A stretch of DNA of 54,354 nt from contig UROO01000001.1 in the NCBI GenBank assembly GCA_900549555.1, forward strand, positions 1-54,354, in the 5' to 3' direction. Position 1 is the stretch's first letter, and each line of letters begins with the position of its first letter. The translations under genes and the position numbers were made by a program. Positions 22,854-31,819 of this stretch are shown here, one piece after another. The stretch comes from an uncultured Collinsella sp. GTDB taxonomy: Bacteria > Actinomycetota > Coriobacteriia > Coriobacteriales > Coriobacteriaceae. The notes under the pieces were generated by a model, which saw only the letters and a program-made list of their open reading frames with translations, was not told the origin of the DNA and did not search any database.

Positions 22854-23248
22854 TAGGCTTCGCCAGCGACCTCGAGAACAGGCGCGGCGAAGCGATAGCA
22901 GACTTCCAGCAGTTCTACGGCATAGCCCTGCCATTGGATGGAGCGCCCGAAGACCTCGATCGGATGGCGCTCCTCTGGCAGCACCTCCCCGACAACTCGC
23001 GCCTCGCCAAGGCGCAGTACCCGCAACTTAGGTGGAGCACGACCGACTACATGCTCTGGCGTATCGAGCACCAGCTTCGGTGCATCGCCTGGGGCATGGC
23101 CGACAAGAAGGACAGGAGCGCAGAGCCTCCCGAGCCCATCAAGACGCCGGCGCAGCTCGCAGAGCTTGAGCGCCACCGCGCGAACGCGCTGGAAGCCAAG
23201 GAAGAGATAGACAAGATCCTGGGGATAGGAGGGGAAGATGGCGACTAG
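22605..23248 (+). CDS. Tail assembly chaperone G-T fusion (-1 frameshift)
   Basis: Slipping back one base at A AAA AAC (22844-22850) moves ribosomes from the G frame, one codon before its TAA, into an open frame that continues to 23248. The fusion has about 214 residues; the T part starts LIGFASDLENRRGEAIADF. The T frame has no good independent start or ribosome-binding site near its beginning. The G-T protein couples tape-measure and tube subunits in lambda-type assembly. It overlaps the tape-measure start by 11 nt. Confidence 0.85.
22844..22850 (+). other. Programmed -1 ribosomal frameshift site
   Basis: A AAA AAC is a canonical X-XXY-YYZ slippery heptamer, in the correct register for the G frame (ACA AAA AAC TAA). 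It is followed within two bases by the G stop codon. Confidence 0.88.
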
Positions 23249-25793
23249 TGTCGGGTCGGCCTATGTGTCCTTGATGCCGTCGATGGACGGCTTCGCGAGC
23301 AAGATCGGCAAGGAGTTCGGCAGCCAGGGCAACGCCGCAGGCAAGGCCTTCGGCGACTCCATGACCGTCGGCATCGACGGCGGGGCCAAGAAGTCCTCGG
23401 GCATCCTGACCGGGCTTGGAACCGTAGCCAAGGGCGTCGCCACTGCGGCGCTAGCTGGGTTCACAGCGCTCACCGGGGCCGTGACCGCGATTGGCGGCGC
23501 GGCCCTTTCCGCATATGCAGACTACGAGCAGCTTGTTGGCGGCGTCGACACGCTGTTCGGCTCCGCGTCGCAGACCCTGCAAGGATATGCCGCAGAGGCG
23601 TACAAGACATGCGGAATGTCCGCCAACCAGTACATGACGCAGGCCACGAGCTTCGCGGCCTCGCTCGTCTCGTCGTGCGGCGGAGACGTGGCCAAGGCGG
23701 CCGACTACGCCAACATGGCGATGGGCGACATGTCGGACAACGTGAACAAGATGGGTTCCGACATGGCGGACGTGCAGAACGCCTACCAAGGCTTTGCGAA
23801 GCAGAACTACACGATGTTGGACAACTTGAAGCTCGGCTACGGCGGCACGCAGGCCGAGATGAAGCGCCTGATTGCAGACGCCAACAAGCTGCGCCAGGAG
23901 CAGGGCAAGAATGCCGACCTCACGATCGACAGCTATGCCGATGTGGTCGAGGCCATCCATACCGTGCAGGAGAACATGGGCATCACCGGCACCACCGCCA
24001 AGGAGGCCGCTACCACGATCAGCGGCTCCATCGGCATGGCGAAGGCCGCGTGGGAGAACTTCATCACCGGACTCGGGCGCGACGACGTTGACTTCTCGCA
24101 GCTCACGCAGCAGCTGCTTGAGTCGATCGGCGCGGTAGCCACAAACGTGGCCCCGAGAGTTGCGCAGATTGGCAAGGGAATCGTCGAGGCGTTCCCGGTT
24201 GTGCTGTCTGGCCTTGGTCCGGTCCTTGGCCCAGTGTTCTCGGAAGCGCTCGCGACAGCTTGGAGCATCGCCGTAGAAGCCTTGGCCGAGCTTGGCATAC
24301 AGCTGCCGACAGTCGACGCTTCCCAGATAACGGGGGCGTTCCAAGCGATCGCCGACACTGCGGCATCCGTCGTAGGCACGTGCAAGTCCGCTTTCGGGCA
24401 GCTTGGCGAGCAGATACCGGGTATCTGGGACACAATCGTCTCGACTGTTAGCGGAGCCGTGATGACGATCATCTCGGCGGTGTCACCGTTCGTGACGTAC
24501 TTCGCATCGCAGATGCTGCCAGCCATCACGTCATTCGCATCTGGCGCAGTCGGCGCGTTCAGCGCCGTGCGGCCTGTTATGGAGCAGCTTGGCTCGACGC
24601 TGCTGAACGTCGGCCAGGCCATCCTGCCCGTGCTGCACAACGCCTTCGCGATGATCGTCCCGATTATCTCGCAGGTCATCGGCGTCGCCATGCAGCTTTT
24701 CGCTGCGGTAAGCCCGCTCGTGTCGCAGGTAGGCGCTGCGCTCATGCCGGCAATCACGTCTATCGGAACGGCGCTCGCAAACCTCGCCAACGCCGTGCTG
24801 CCGATATTGGCTAGCGGCATACAGATAGTGCTCTCCGTGGCTCAGATGCTCATACCGGTAATCCAGATAGTGCTGTCTGTAGTTGGTTCAATCGTGTCCG
24901 TCGTGATAACGGTGGCAAGCCAGGTGATCTCGGTCGTGGTAAACGCCGCATCCGTCGTAGCCTCTGCCATTGGCCTCGTCATGTCGGTCGTGAGCGGCCT
25001 CGTGACTGCGGTTACCACGTTCATCGGCTCGATCGTATCCGTTGTCGGCGGCGGGATAGCTACCGTGGTCGCCGCCGTTTCAGGCGGTGTGAACGCAGTC
25101 GTGGCGTTCATCGGCTCGCTGGTGTCCTCAGCGCTCTCGCTCGTGTCCGGCCTCGTCTCCTCGATCGCCTGGTACTTCTCGACCATGGTGTCGACGATGG
25201 CGAACGCGGCGCAGCAGGTGTACGCGGCAGTGACGGGTGCCTTCTCGGCGCTCGTCGGCGCTGTGTCTGGCCATATCGGGAGCCTCATGAACACCATTTC
25301 CAGCATCCCTGGCCAGGTAATGGGCTTCTTCGCAGGCGCTGGGTCGTGGCTCGTCGGTTCCGGTCGCGCGTTGATCAACGGCTTCACGCAGGGCATCCAG
25401 AACGCAATCGGCGGCGCCCTTTCCGCCGTGTCCGGCGCCGTCTCGCAGATCCGCTCGTTCTTCCCGTTCTCGCCCGCAAAGCGCGGCCCATTCAGCGGCC
25501 ACGGTTATACAACCTACTCGGGCAAGGCGCTCATGGAGGGATGGGCCGAGGGCATCGGCAGCGGCACAGGGGCGGTCAACTCCGCCATCACGTCGGCTCT
25601 AGCCTCCGCAAGCTCGCTTATCGGCTCGGGCATCACGGTCGCTCCGTCGGTTGCCGTTGCCGGGGCAGGTGCCGCCGGCACGACCTACAACGTCACGGTC
25701 AACGGGGGAAGCTTAAACGCAGACCAACGGATCATGCAGGCGGTTGACGTTCTGGTCTCCGCAGCCAAGCGGTCCGCAGGGTCGGGGAGGTAG
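23238..25793 (+). CDS. Tape measure protein
   Basis: The 851-residue protein is the longest in the prophage and sets tail length. It opens with VGSAYVSLMPSMDGFASKIG, a common N-terminal block, followed by a Gly/Ala-rich region. Long hydrophobic valine/serine/isoleucine helices (about residues 390-690) then form the membrane-active part. The C-terminus (FFPFSPAKRGPFSG) is typical of Gram-positive siphovirus tape measures. No muralytic domain is visible. Confidence 0.93.
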   Translation: MATSVGSAYVSLMPSMDGFASKIGKEFGSQGNAAGKAFGDSMTVGIDGGAKKSSGILTGLGTVAKGVATAALAGFTALTGAVTAIGGAALSAYADYEQLVGGVDTLFGSASQTLQGYAAEAYKTCGMSANQYMTQATSFAASLVSSCGGDVAKAADYANMAMGDMSDNVNKMGSDMADVQNAYQGFAKQNYTMLDNLKLGYGGTQAEMKRLIADANKLRQEQGKNADLTIDSYADVVEAIHTVQENMGITGTTAKEAATTISGSIGMAKAAWENFITGLGRDDVDFSQLTQQLLESIGAVATNVAPRVAQIGKGIVEAFPVVLSGLGPVLGPVFSEALATAWSIAVEALAELGIQLPTVDASQITGAFQAIADTAASVVGTCKSAFGQLGEQIPGIWDTIVSTVSGAVMTIISAVSPFVTYFASQMLPAITSFASGAVGAFSAVRPVMEQLGSTLLNVGQAILPVLHNAFAMIVPIISQVIGVAMQLFAAVSPLVSQVGAALMPAITSIGTALANLANAVLPILASGIQIVLSVAQMLIPVIQIVLSVVGSIVSVVITVASQVISVVVNAASVVASAIGLVMSVVSGLVTAVTTFIGSIVSVVGGGIATVVAAVSGGVNAVVAFIGSLVSSALSLVSGLVSSIAWYFSTMVSTMANAAQQVYAAVTGAFSALVGAVSGHIGSLMNTISSIPGQVMGFFAGAGSWLVGSGRALINGFTQGIQNAIGGALSAVSGAVSQIRSFFPFSPAKRGPFSGHGYTTYSGKALMEGWAEGIGSGTGAVNSAITSALASASSLIGSGITVAPSVAVAGAGAAGTTYNVTVNGGSLNADQRIMQAVDVLVSAAKRSAGSGR

Positions 25794-25796
25794 CCA

Positions 25797-28106
25797 ATGG
25801 GAACCTATACAAGGGAGATTCAGATCGCGGGGTGCAACCGCTGGTATTGCGGCTATATCTCCGTTGACGGCGTGAGCACGGTCAACGACACCACCTCGCG
25901 CATAACAATCACCGCCGCGCTCGAAGACAAGTATGCGGCAGAGTACGGCACGCACTACGACGTGATCGTGAACGGCACCACCTACAGATCGCGCGACGTG
26001 CTGCTCAACAACTACGGGAATTGGGCCACGCGCGACGCCGTGACCTTCACCGTGGACGTCGGACGCGGGGCCAGCGGCTGGAACTGCTCCGTGCAGATCC
26101 ACGTCTACGGCAAGACATACAACAACTACTACGGCAGCGCCGGCGGAGACGCCTGGGCAACAGAGTACGCTTGGATTCCCCAGCGCGGGTACTCGCAGCC
26201 GCACCCGCCAAAGAATCCAAAGCTGGCCCGCGTTTCCGATACCTCGCACAAGATCACGTGGGACGTCGACTACACGGGCATGGACGGCGCATACCCTTGG
26301 GCGGGCGTGTACGTCGATCGGCGCACCGACGACGGCCCATGGGTCAATATCGCCGACGTGTCGTGGGACGTGACCAACTACACCGACAACTCGACGACCG
26401 CAGGCCACAAGTACGAATACCGCCTCTGCGCCCACGGCCCTGGCGGCAACTCCACGCACGTCTCGTGCGGAACCACGTACACAACTCCGTCGGCACCTTC
26501 GCGCATCGATGCCATCAAGGCCGGCGCGTCCGAGGTGACGCTGCGCGTCTACGGGGCGTGGTGGTACGCCAGCGCATGGGATGTTCAGCGATCAGGCGAC
26601 GACGGGAATACGTGGGCGGCGGTCTCGACCACCACCGAGGGCGAAGACCCCGCATGGGTAGACCTGCACGACACCTCCGCGCCTGCCGGCACGATCGTCT
26701 ACCGCGTCAGGGCCAAGCGCGGTAGCCTAACGTCTTCGTGGGTCGAATCGAATTCCGTGACCACGATCACGCCGCCTCTCGCACCGAAGGTCACCGCCGA
26801 CCATGTTGCGCCAACGGGGTCGGCAGCATCCTTCTCGTGGGTGCCCAACCACCCCGACGGCTCGGCTCAGTCCGCCGCGCAACTTGAGCTCGTCGGCAGC
26901 GAGACGATAACGAAGTCGTACACGACCGAGAAAAGCGCATCGGTCACACTCACGAAGGGAAGTTGGAAAGCTCGCGTTCGCACGAAGGGACTGCACGCCG
27001 ATTGGGGCGCTTGGTCTGGCTATGCGGCGATAACGGTCGCCGACTACCCGCAGTGCTGGGTCGCCTCCCCCGCTACCGACGGCATGCTCGTCGATGCGGT
27101 GCCGCTCACGGTGCAAGTCGCCGTAACCGACGAAACTGGCATCGCGCAGGCAACGCTCACGCTCGCAGAGGTCGGCGGCGCGACGGTCGCCACGGCAGAC
27201 GTCACGAACCTGAAGCCCGTGAGTTTCGGCAGCTACGCCACCATACGCAACGGCATCGACTATCTGCTCATGCTCACGGTCAAGGGCGGCTCCGGCCTGT
27301 CCAAGACGGCCATGCGCCGCTTCAAGACGCACTGGGCGGAACCGGCCATCCCAGACGTGTCGCTGTCGTACGACGATGCGCTGGCGTGTCACGTGAAGGT
27401 GCGCAACGGCCTCTCGTCATACGAGATCGAGCAGACCACGCTCGTAGGCCCCATGACGGTCGACGAGGTGAGCAATGAGCTTTCCATGCTAGGCACGATC
27501 ACAGTCGATGGTGACGCGCTGGTGCTCGGCAACGCCTCCCGCTGCTCCGCCTTCACGGTGGAGCGCGTGGCGTACGGCGGCGATGCCGTCATAGCATCCG
27601 GCGTGCTTGACTCCCAAGAGACGATCGACCGCGTGCCGCCGCTAAACACCGACTACGAGTACAAGGTCACCGGGTACGCCGACAACGGCACCTCGTCGCA
27701 GACCGTGACCGATGCCAACGTGTTCGCGCACGGGATGGCGCTTAACTTCGGCCAGGATGCATCGACCGTGCTTGTGCTCGACTACAACGGCGACTACTCG
27801 ACAAGCTCTCAGCGATCCGTAGAGACATACCACTTCGCCGATGGCGGCGAGAACGGCGACCTGCCCATTTCGTACATGCTCGACGAGCTGAACAAAAAGA
27901 CCTCGCTCTCATGGGAGATGAAGCGCGACGGCCACGACAGGTACATACGGATTATGGACGAGCAGTGGAGGGGATGGTGGCGCGGACATGCGGGCGAACG
28001 CGCATACGGCCCCATGGACTTCGATATGTCTGTGAAGGGTGCAGGCATCTGGAAGGGTTCGGCCAACGTCACGCACAACGTCTTCGAGGAGCCGATAAAT
28101 GGCTGA
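25797..28106 (+). CDS. Distal tail protein with fibronectin type III repeats
   Basis: The 769-residue protein has a strand-rich N-terminus with many Tyr/Asn/Thr (residues 1-135). Several FN3-like modules follow, for example KNPKLARVSDTSHKITWDVD (about 140-235), APSRIDAIKAGASEVTLRVY (about 236-325) and later beta-sandwich repeats. The place right after the tape measure is where Dit or tail-tip proteins lie. FN3 modules often bind cell-surface sugars. The exact tail role is not certain. Confidence 0.7.
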   Translation: MGTYTREIQIAGCNRWYCGYISVDGVSTVNDTTSRITITAALEDKYAAEYGTHYDVIVNGTTYRSRDVLLNNYGNWATRDAVTFTVDVGRGASGWNCSVQIHVYGKTYNNYYGSAGGDAWATEYAWIPQRGYSQPHPPKNPKLARVSDTSHKITWDVDYTGMDGAYPWAGVYVDRRTDDGPWVNIADVSWDVTNYTDNSTTAGHKYEYRLCAHGPGGNSTHVSCGTTYTTPSAPSRIDAIKAGASEVTLRVYGAWWYASAWDVQRSGDDGNTWAAVSTTTEGEDPAWVDLHDTSAPAGTIVYRVRAKRGSLTSSWVESNSVTTITPPLAPKVTADHVAPTGSAASFSWVPNHPDGSAQSAAQLELVGSETITKSYTTEKSASVTLTKGSWKARVRTKGLHADWGAWSGYAAITVADYPQCWVASPATDGMLVDAVPLTVQVAVTDETGIAQATLTLAEVGGATVATADVTNLKPVSFGSYATIRNGIDYLLMLTVKGGSGLSKTAMRRFKTHWAEPAIPDVSLSYDDALACHVKVRNGLSSYEIEQTTLVGPMTVDEVSNELSMLGTITVDGDALVLGNASRCSAFTVERVAYGGDAVIASGVLDSQETIDRVPPLNTDYEYKVTGYADNGTSSQTVTDANVFAHGMALNFGQDASTVLVLDYNGDYSTSSQRSVETYHFADGGENGDLPISYMLDELNKKTSLSWEMKRDGHDRYIRIMDEQWRGWWRGHAGERAYGPMDFDMSVKGAGIWKGSANVTHNVFEEPING

Positions 28107-29184
28107 TTGGGGAAAACCGTTCCTCACCTCGTTCCGCTTCATGCGCGTAGACCGCGCAAGCGGCAACGAGGTCGAGAGAATCACGAACATAAAGAACGGC
28201 GGGTGCATTGAGCGCAACCAGGACAAGGACTACACCACAGGGCAGGTCGATTACTCCAGGGCGCTCGATATCGGGGCAGATCTGCTGCGGGTGTACCTCG
28301 ATGCCGACTTCGGTGGCGCGTCAGTCAGTGAGGCGCTGGGGACTTTCGTTGTCTCAGCGCCGAAAAGGACCAGACGCGGCGTCAACTCAACCGGCACGGC
28401 AGTCCTGTCGGGCAGGCTGTCGGAGGTTGCGGAGGACGAATTCGATGCCCCATTCACGGTGGCGGCTGGAACCGTGGTTGTCCCCTACGTCGTAAAGTTG
28501 CTCAAGGCGGCTGGCTTCGCTGACGTGATCGCCGAAGGCTCCGACTACAAGCTAGCGCAGGATTGGACGCTCGGAATCGATTCGGGCGACATGAGGCTGT
28601 CGAAGCGCCTGGCGGCGTGCAACGCGCTGCTCGACGTGGCGGGCTTCCGCGCCGTCGACGAGGACGCCTACGGAAGGCCCGTACTTCGCAGATATAGGGA
28701 GCCGCAGGACAGGCCCGTTTCCATGACCCTTCGAGAGGGCTCTGGCGCACGCTTCATCAACGAGGTAGTCGACGAGCTTGACCGCTCGGGCGTCGCCAAC
28801 GTGGTGCACTGCGACTACGAAACGCAGGACGCCTTCTACCGTGGCACGGCCATCGACTCAGACCCGAGCAGCCCTTACTCCACGGTTTCGCGCGGTTGGC
28901 GCAAGACGGCCACGTACAGCTACAGCGACCTGCCCGAGGGGTCTACCGATGCCGAGAGACAGAGGAACGCCGATGCCAAGGCTAACGAGATGCTGCGAAC
29001 ACAGCAGAGCGCTATCCGTAGAGTCACGGTCAAGCGGACGTACGCGCCTATCGCGTGCGGCGATGCCGTGATGGTCGATTGGGCAAGCGCCGGCATCAGC
29101 GGCAAGTTCGCGGTGAGGACTGCGACTCTCACGCTCGTGGGAGGATGCCCAATCGAGATGGAGGTGAAGAGGTATGAGCGATGA
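28099..29184 (+). CDS. Tail tip / baseplate hub protein (Tal-like)
   Basis: The 361-residue protein (KNGGCIERNQDKDYTTGQVD ... LLRVYLDADFGG ... YAPIACGDAVMVDWASAGI) has the mixed strand pattern of Tal/gp27-type hub proteins that close the tail tube. It overlaps the FN3 gene by 8 nt and the next gene by 11 nt. No C-terminal peptidase or fibre domain is attached. Confidence 0.7.
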   Translation: MADWGKPFLTSFRFMRVDRASGNEVERITNIKNGGCIERNQDKDYTTGQVDYSRALDIGADLLRVYLDADFGGASVSEALGTFVVSAPKRTRRGVNSTGTAVLSGRLSEVAEDEFDAPFTVAAGTVVVPYVVKLLKAAGFADVIAEGSDYKLAQDWTLGIDSGDMRLSKRLAACNALLDVAGFRAVDEDAYGRPVLRRYREPQDRPVSMTLREGSGARFINEVVDELDRSGVANVVHCDYETQDAFYRGTAIDSDPSSPYSTVSRGWRKTATYSYSDLPEGSTDAERQRNADAKANEMLRTQQSAIRRVTVKRTYAPIACGDAVMVDWASAGISGKFAVRTATLTLVGGCPIEMEVKRYER

Positions 29185-29431
29185 ACTCATGTCGGCCATG
29201 CGCCGATACGGCGCCGCGATGGCCGATGCGACCGCCAACGACCCTCCCGGCCAGCAGGCGTGCTACGGAACGGTGAATTCCGTATCCGGAGCCACCATGG
29301 CCGTATCGGTGAAGGGGGCATCCCTGAAGCTCCCGTACACCACCTCATGCTCGGGAGCCAAGGCAGGCGACCGATGCATCATCCAGGCAATCGGCCCGCA
29401 CGCCATCGTGATCGGCGTGCTAGCTAAGTAA
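29174..29431 (+). CDS. Small baseplate protein, OB-like
   Basis: The 85-residue product (GTVNSVSGATMAVSVKGASL ... AKAGDRCIIQAIGPHAIVIG) looks like one small beta-barrel such as those at tail tips. It lies between hub and fibre genes. The assignment comes from position and strand pattern. Confidence 0.5.
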   Translation: MSDELMSAMRRYGAAMADATANDPPGQQACYGTVNSVSGATMAVSVKGASLKLPYTTSCSGAKAGDRCIIQAIGPHAIVIGVLAK

Positions 29432-29441
29432 AGGAGGTGCG

Positions 29442-30167
29442 ATGGCAGATACCAACAAAGGCGCGGCGCTGCTGCTCAACGATGCGGGTAACATCGACCG
29501 CGCCAGAACCACCGACGGCTCGATCTTCCGCATCGAGTCGACGCTATCGATGGAGGCCGCCGAAGAGGCCAAGACGGCAGCGGCGAACTGCAACACCGCG
29601 ACTGAAAGCGCCGAAGCGGCAGAGAAGACGCGCGTGTCCAACGAGAACGCTCGGAAAACGGCTGAGACCGAGCGCGGCAACAACGAGACAACCCGCAAGA
29701 ACAACGAGACGTCGCGCAAGAACGCCGAGACAACACGTCAAGACAACGAAACTGCGCGAAAGAATGCCGAAACCACGCGCCAGAACAACGAGACGAGCCG
29801 ATCGAACGCCGAGATTGAACGCAAAAAGGCCGAAAGCCAGCGCCATGACGAGCATATCGCCGACCAACAAGCATCGAGCAACGCGACCTCTGCGGCGAAC
29901 GGCGCGGCTTCGCGTGCGGACGCAGCGGCGAACCAGGCGTTGCAGATCGCCAACTCCGTGGCGCAAGGCAGCGCAGGAAGCTCGGACGTCGCGGAGCTGC
30001 GTGCCCAGAACGCGAAGCTCGCGACGCTTTTGGCGAACTCGACAGGTCAGTTCATATACATGGGCGGAACAGTCTACTGCCCGGCTTCAAAGGCATCGGC
30101 GAGCGGGGTGACCGTAACGTTCGGCTCAACATGCTCCGCAAGCGGCAATACCATCACATTGATTTAA
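29442..30167 (+). CDS. Tail fibre with heptad-like coiled-coil repeats
   Basis: The 241-residue protein has an N-terminal attachment part (residues 1-35). A long run of seven-residue repeats of the type R-x-N-x-E-T-x follows (about 60-135: ENARKTAETERGNNETTRKN), a trimeric coiled-coil shaft design. A Ser/Ala helix and small C-terminal beta region (IYMGGTVYCPASKASASG) complete it. It precedes the DGR target gene by 12 nt and probably carries or partners it. Confidence 0.75.
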   Translation: MADTNKGAALLLNDAGNIDRARTTDGSIFRIESTLSMEAAEEAKTAAANCNTATESAEAAEKTRVSNENARKTAETERGNNETTRKNNETSRKNAETTRQDNETARKNAETTRQNNETSRSNAEIERKKAESQRHDEHIADQQASSNATSAANGAASRADAAANQALQIANSVAQGSAGSSDVAELRAQNAKLATLLANSTGQFIYMGGTVYCPASKASASGVTVTFGSTCSASGNTITLI

Positions 30168-30179
30168 GAAGGAAACGAA

Positions 30180-31091
30180 ATGGCTCAAGCTAAGATCCTC
30201 ACAGTGGGCGGCACCAACTACGAGATGATAGACGACACCGCCCGCACCAACGCCACCACGGCGCTCAACAACGCCGAGTACAACCGACAGGGCCTGATCG
30301 GCAAGTACCCGGGCCAGTCGCTCGCAACGCTTCTCGCGGGCGAGGTCTCAGGCTCCGCCACCATCTACGACGCGCTGCACAAGCGCGTGCAGGCCGCGAA
30401 CTTCAGCGGCATGCGCGTGGGCGACTACATCGACGTGCCGCTCGTGAGCGCGTCAAACGTGGCGGCCCAGCAGTCCGTGCGCTTCCTGCTTGCGCACTTC
30501 GACCCGTACTACCAGTGCGGCGACAGCGCCAAGGGCCACCACATCGCGTTCATCGCGTCCGCGCCCGTCGCCGTGGCCAAGACCGTCACCGGCGTGGCCA
30601 ACGACAGCTACCTGATGTGGAACACTGCGAACACCAACCAGGGCACCGCAGACGTGAAGAACCCGTACCTGAACAGCAACCTCAAGGCGTGGGAGAAGCT
30701 GTTCGAGGCGTGCCTGCCCGAGGGGCTGACCAAGTACCTGCTCACCCAGCGCGTGCTGCTTGAGGAGCGTTACAGCGCGAGCGGCGCGCTCGGCGACTCC
30801 AACAGCTGGAGCTGGCAGGACATCGGCAAGGTGTGGTCGCCCTCCGAGATGGAGGTGTACGGCTGCCCAGTGTGGGGCACCAAGGGCTACAGCGTGGGCT
30901 TCGACTGCCAGTTCGACCTGTTCCGCGATACCGCGCACCGCTTGAACGGAACTCGGTGCGCTTGGTGGCTGCGTTCCGTCATGGGTGGCTCCTCGTCCAG
31001 CGTGTGCTACGTCAACGGCCACGGCGCTGCCTCCTTCGATTTGGCGACGACCGCCTGGGTTCGCCCCCGCCCCGGCTTCCTCGTCGGCTAG
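30180..31091 (+). CDS. DGR target protein: variable receptor-binding/tail adhesin
   Basis: The 303-residue protein has an N-terminal part (residues 1-80) that likely joins it to the tail. The C-terminal domain has features of C-type-lectin-like or DUF6273-like variable proteins (SWSWQDIGKVWSPSEMEVYG ... CAWWLRSVMGG ... YVNGHG ... WVRPRPGF). Residues about 259-300 are encoded by the variable repeat. Residues 260, 261, 274, 280, 281, 283, 285, 286, 287, 291 and 292 differ from the template through adenine substitutions. AAGAAGGAAACG precedes the ATG. By analogy with Bordetella phage Mtd it would bind the host receptor; the receptor is unknown. Confidence 0.88.
   Translation: MAQAKILTVGGTNYEMIDDTARTNATTALNNAEYNRQGLIGKYPGQSLATLLAGEVSGSATIYDALHKRVQAANFSGMRVGDYIDVPLVSASNVAAQQSVRFLLAHFDPYYQCGDSAKGHHIAFIASAPVAVAKTVTGVANDSYLMWNTANTNQGTADVKNPYLNSNLKAWEKLFEACLPEGLTKYLLTQRVLLEERYSASGALGDSNSWSWQDIGKVWSPSEMEVYGCPVWGTKGYSVGFDCQFDLFRDTAHRLNGTRCAWWLRSVMGGSSSSVCYVNGHGAASFDLATTAWVRPRPGFLVG
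30953..31080 (+). repeat. DGR variable repeat (VR)
   Basis: This 128-nt stretch at the 3' end of the target gene is aligned without gaps to the template repeat at 31692-31819 (offset 739). It differs at 17 positions, 16 of which are A in the template and G, C or T here. The 17th is C (31781) to T (31042). The last part, cgcccccgccccgg, is GC-rich and unchanged, matching the initiation-of-mutagenic-homing region of known DGRs. Confidence 0.96.
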
Positions 31092-31119
31092 CCAGCCGAG
31101 TGCTCTATACTTCTCTTTC

Positions 31120-31146
31120 GATGCGACCGCCTTGCGCGGTCGCATC
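31120..31146. promoter_or_regulatory. Post-VR hairpin/cruciform
   Basis: A perfect 11-bp inverted repeat (gatgcgaccgc / gcggtcgcatc) with loop cttgc lies 40 nt after VR and 29 nt after the target stop. DGRs commonly need such a DNA hairpin downstream of VR for efficient homing. It has no T-run of its own. Confidence 0.7.
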
Positions 31147-31149
31147 CCT

Positions 31150-31173
31150 GCCCGCGCAGCGGGCCGTTTTTTT
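31150..31173 (+). terminator. Rho-independent terminator after the target gene
   Basis: The 6-bp stem gcccgc/gcgggc with loop gca is followed by cg and seven T residues (31167-31173). It would end the tail transcript before the DGR cassette. Confidence 0.8.
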
Positions 31174-31196
31174 CGCAACTATTTCCGGGAGGTGCC

Positions 31197-31667
31197 ATGA
31201 GCGGCGTCTACCAGCGAAACCGCGAGGTGTCCGAGTACAAGTTCTTCACGCAGGCCATCGCCATCCGCGTGGAGGTCAACAAGCTCATGGCCTCCTCGTC
31301 GGTCGTGCCGAAAGCCTACAGGCTGCTGAACGCAGTCCCCACGGTGGAGACCGCGCGCAGCATCGTATACAACGTCAACCGCGCCGACTGCTTCTACCCC
31401 AACAGTTCGTTCAACGCACTTGAGCGCAAGCGTTACCTGACGCTGGCGATAGCCGACTGCGAGCAGCTGATGCTCGACATGCAGTGCCTCATGGACATCG
31501 GCCTGCCCGTGAACGCCAACCGCTTCGAGGCGCTGGCGGGCATGGTCGAGGAGGAGATCAAACTGCTCAAGGGCGCGCGCAAGAACGTACGCGTCACCGG
31601 CAAGAAGACGACCGACGAGCGCATAGCCGAGGCCGAGGCCGAGCTAGAGCGCCTGCGTTCGTTATAA
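31197..31667 (+). CDS. avd: DGR accessory variability determinant (Avd-like)
   Basis: The 156-residue protein is all helix (EYKFFTQAIAIRVEVNKLMA; ALERKRYLTLAIADCEQLML; FEALAGMVEEEIKLLKGARK) and basic near the end, as expected of the four-helix-bundle Avd that forms a pentamer and binds reverse transcriptase and template RNA. It lies between VR and TR, as in many DGRs. GGGAGGTG precedes the ATG. Residues after about 125 form a charged extra coil. Assignment is by fold-like pattern and position. Confidence 0.85.
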   Translation: MSGVYQRNREVSEYKFFTQAIAIRVEVNKLMASSSVVPKAYRLLNAVPTVETARSIVYNVNRADCFYPNSSFNALERKRYLTLAIADCEQLMLDMQCLMDIGLPVNANRFEALAGMVEEEIKLLKGARKNVRVTGKKTTDERIAEAEAELERLRSL

Positions 31668-31668
31668 T
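31663..31668 (+). promoter_or_regulatory. Possible -10 element for template RNA
   Basis: A perfect TATAAT spans the Avd stop codon, 23 nt before TR. No good -35 box is seen at 17 nt, so this may be a weak or chance match. A start about 7 nt downstream would give an RNA covering TR and the 212-nt spacer before the reverse-transcriptase gene. Confidence 0.35.
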
Positions 31669-31691
31669 GGGCGGCGGTCCCGCCTTGTATA

Positions 31692-31819
31692 TCGGTACAA
31701 TTGGTGGCTGCGTTCCGTCATGGGTGGCTCCTCGTCCAACGTGTGCTACGTCAACAACAACGGCAATGCCAACTACAATTCGGCGACGAACACCTGGGTT
31801 CGCCCCCGCCCCGGATTCC
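31692..31819 (+). repeat. DGR template repeat (TR)
   Basis: The non-coding donor copy has 25 adenines, mostly in AAC, AAT and TAC codons in the frame of VR. Adenine mutation in such codons gives many amino acids but no stop from AAY. In the VR frame it would read YRYNWWLRSVMGG ... VNNNGNANYNSATNTW. It sits 24 nt after avd and 212 nt before the reverse-transcriptase ATG. That gap would be the RNA spacer that BPP-1-type systems need for priming. Confidence 0.96.

Noticed and set aside
29640..29840. Tail-fibre repeats as a second DGR variable region
   Set aside because: No similarity to TR; the repeats are heptad-like coiled-coil codons.
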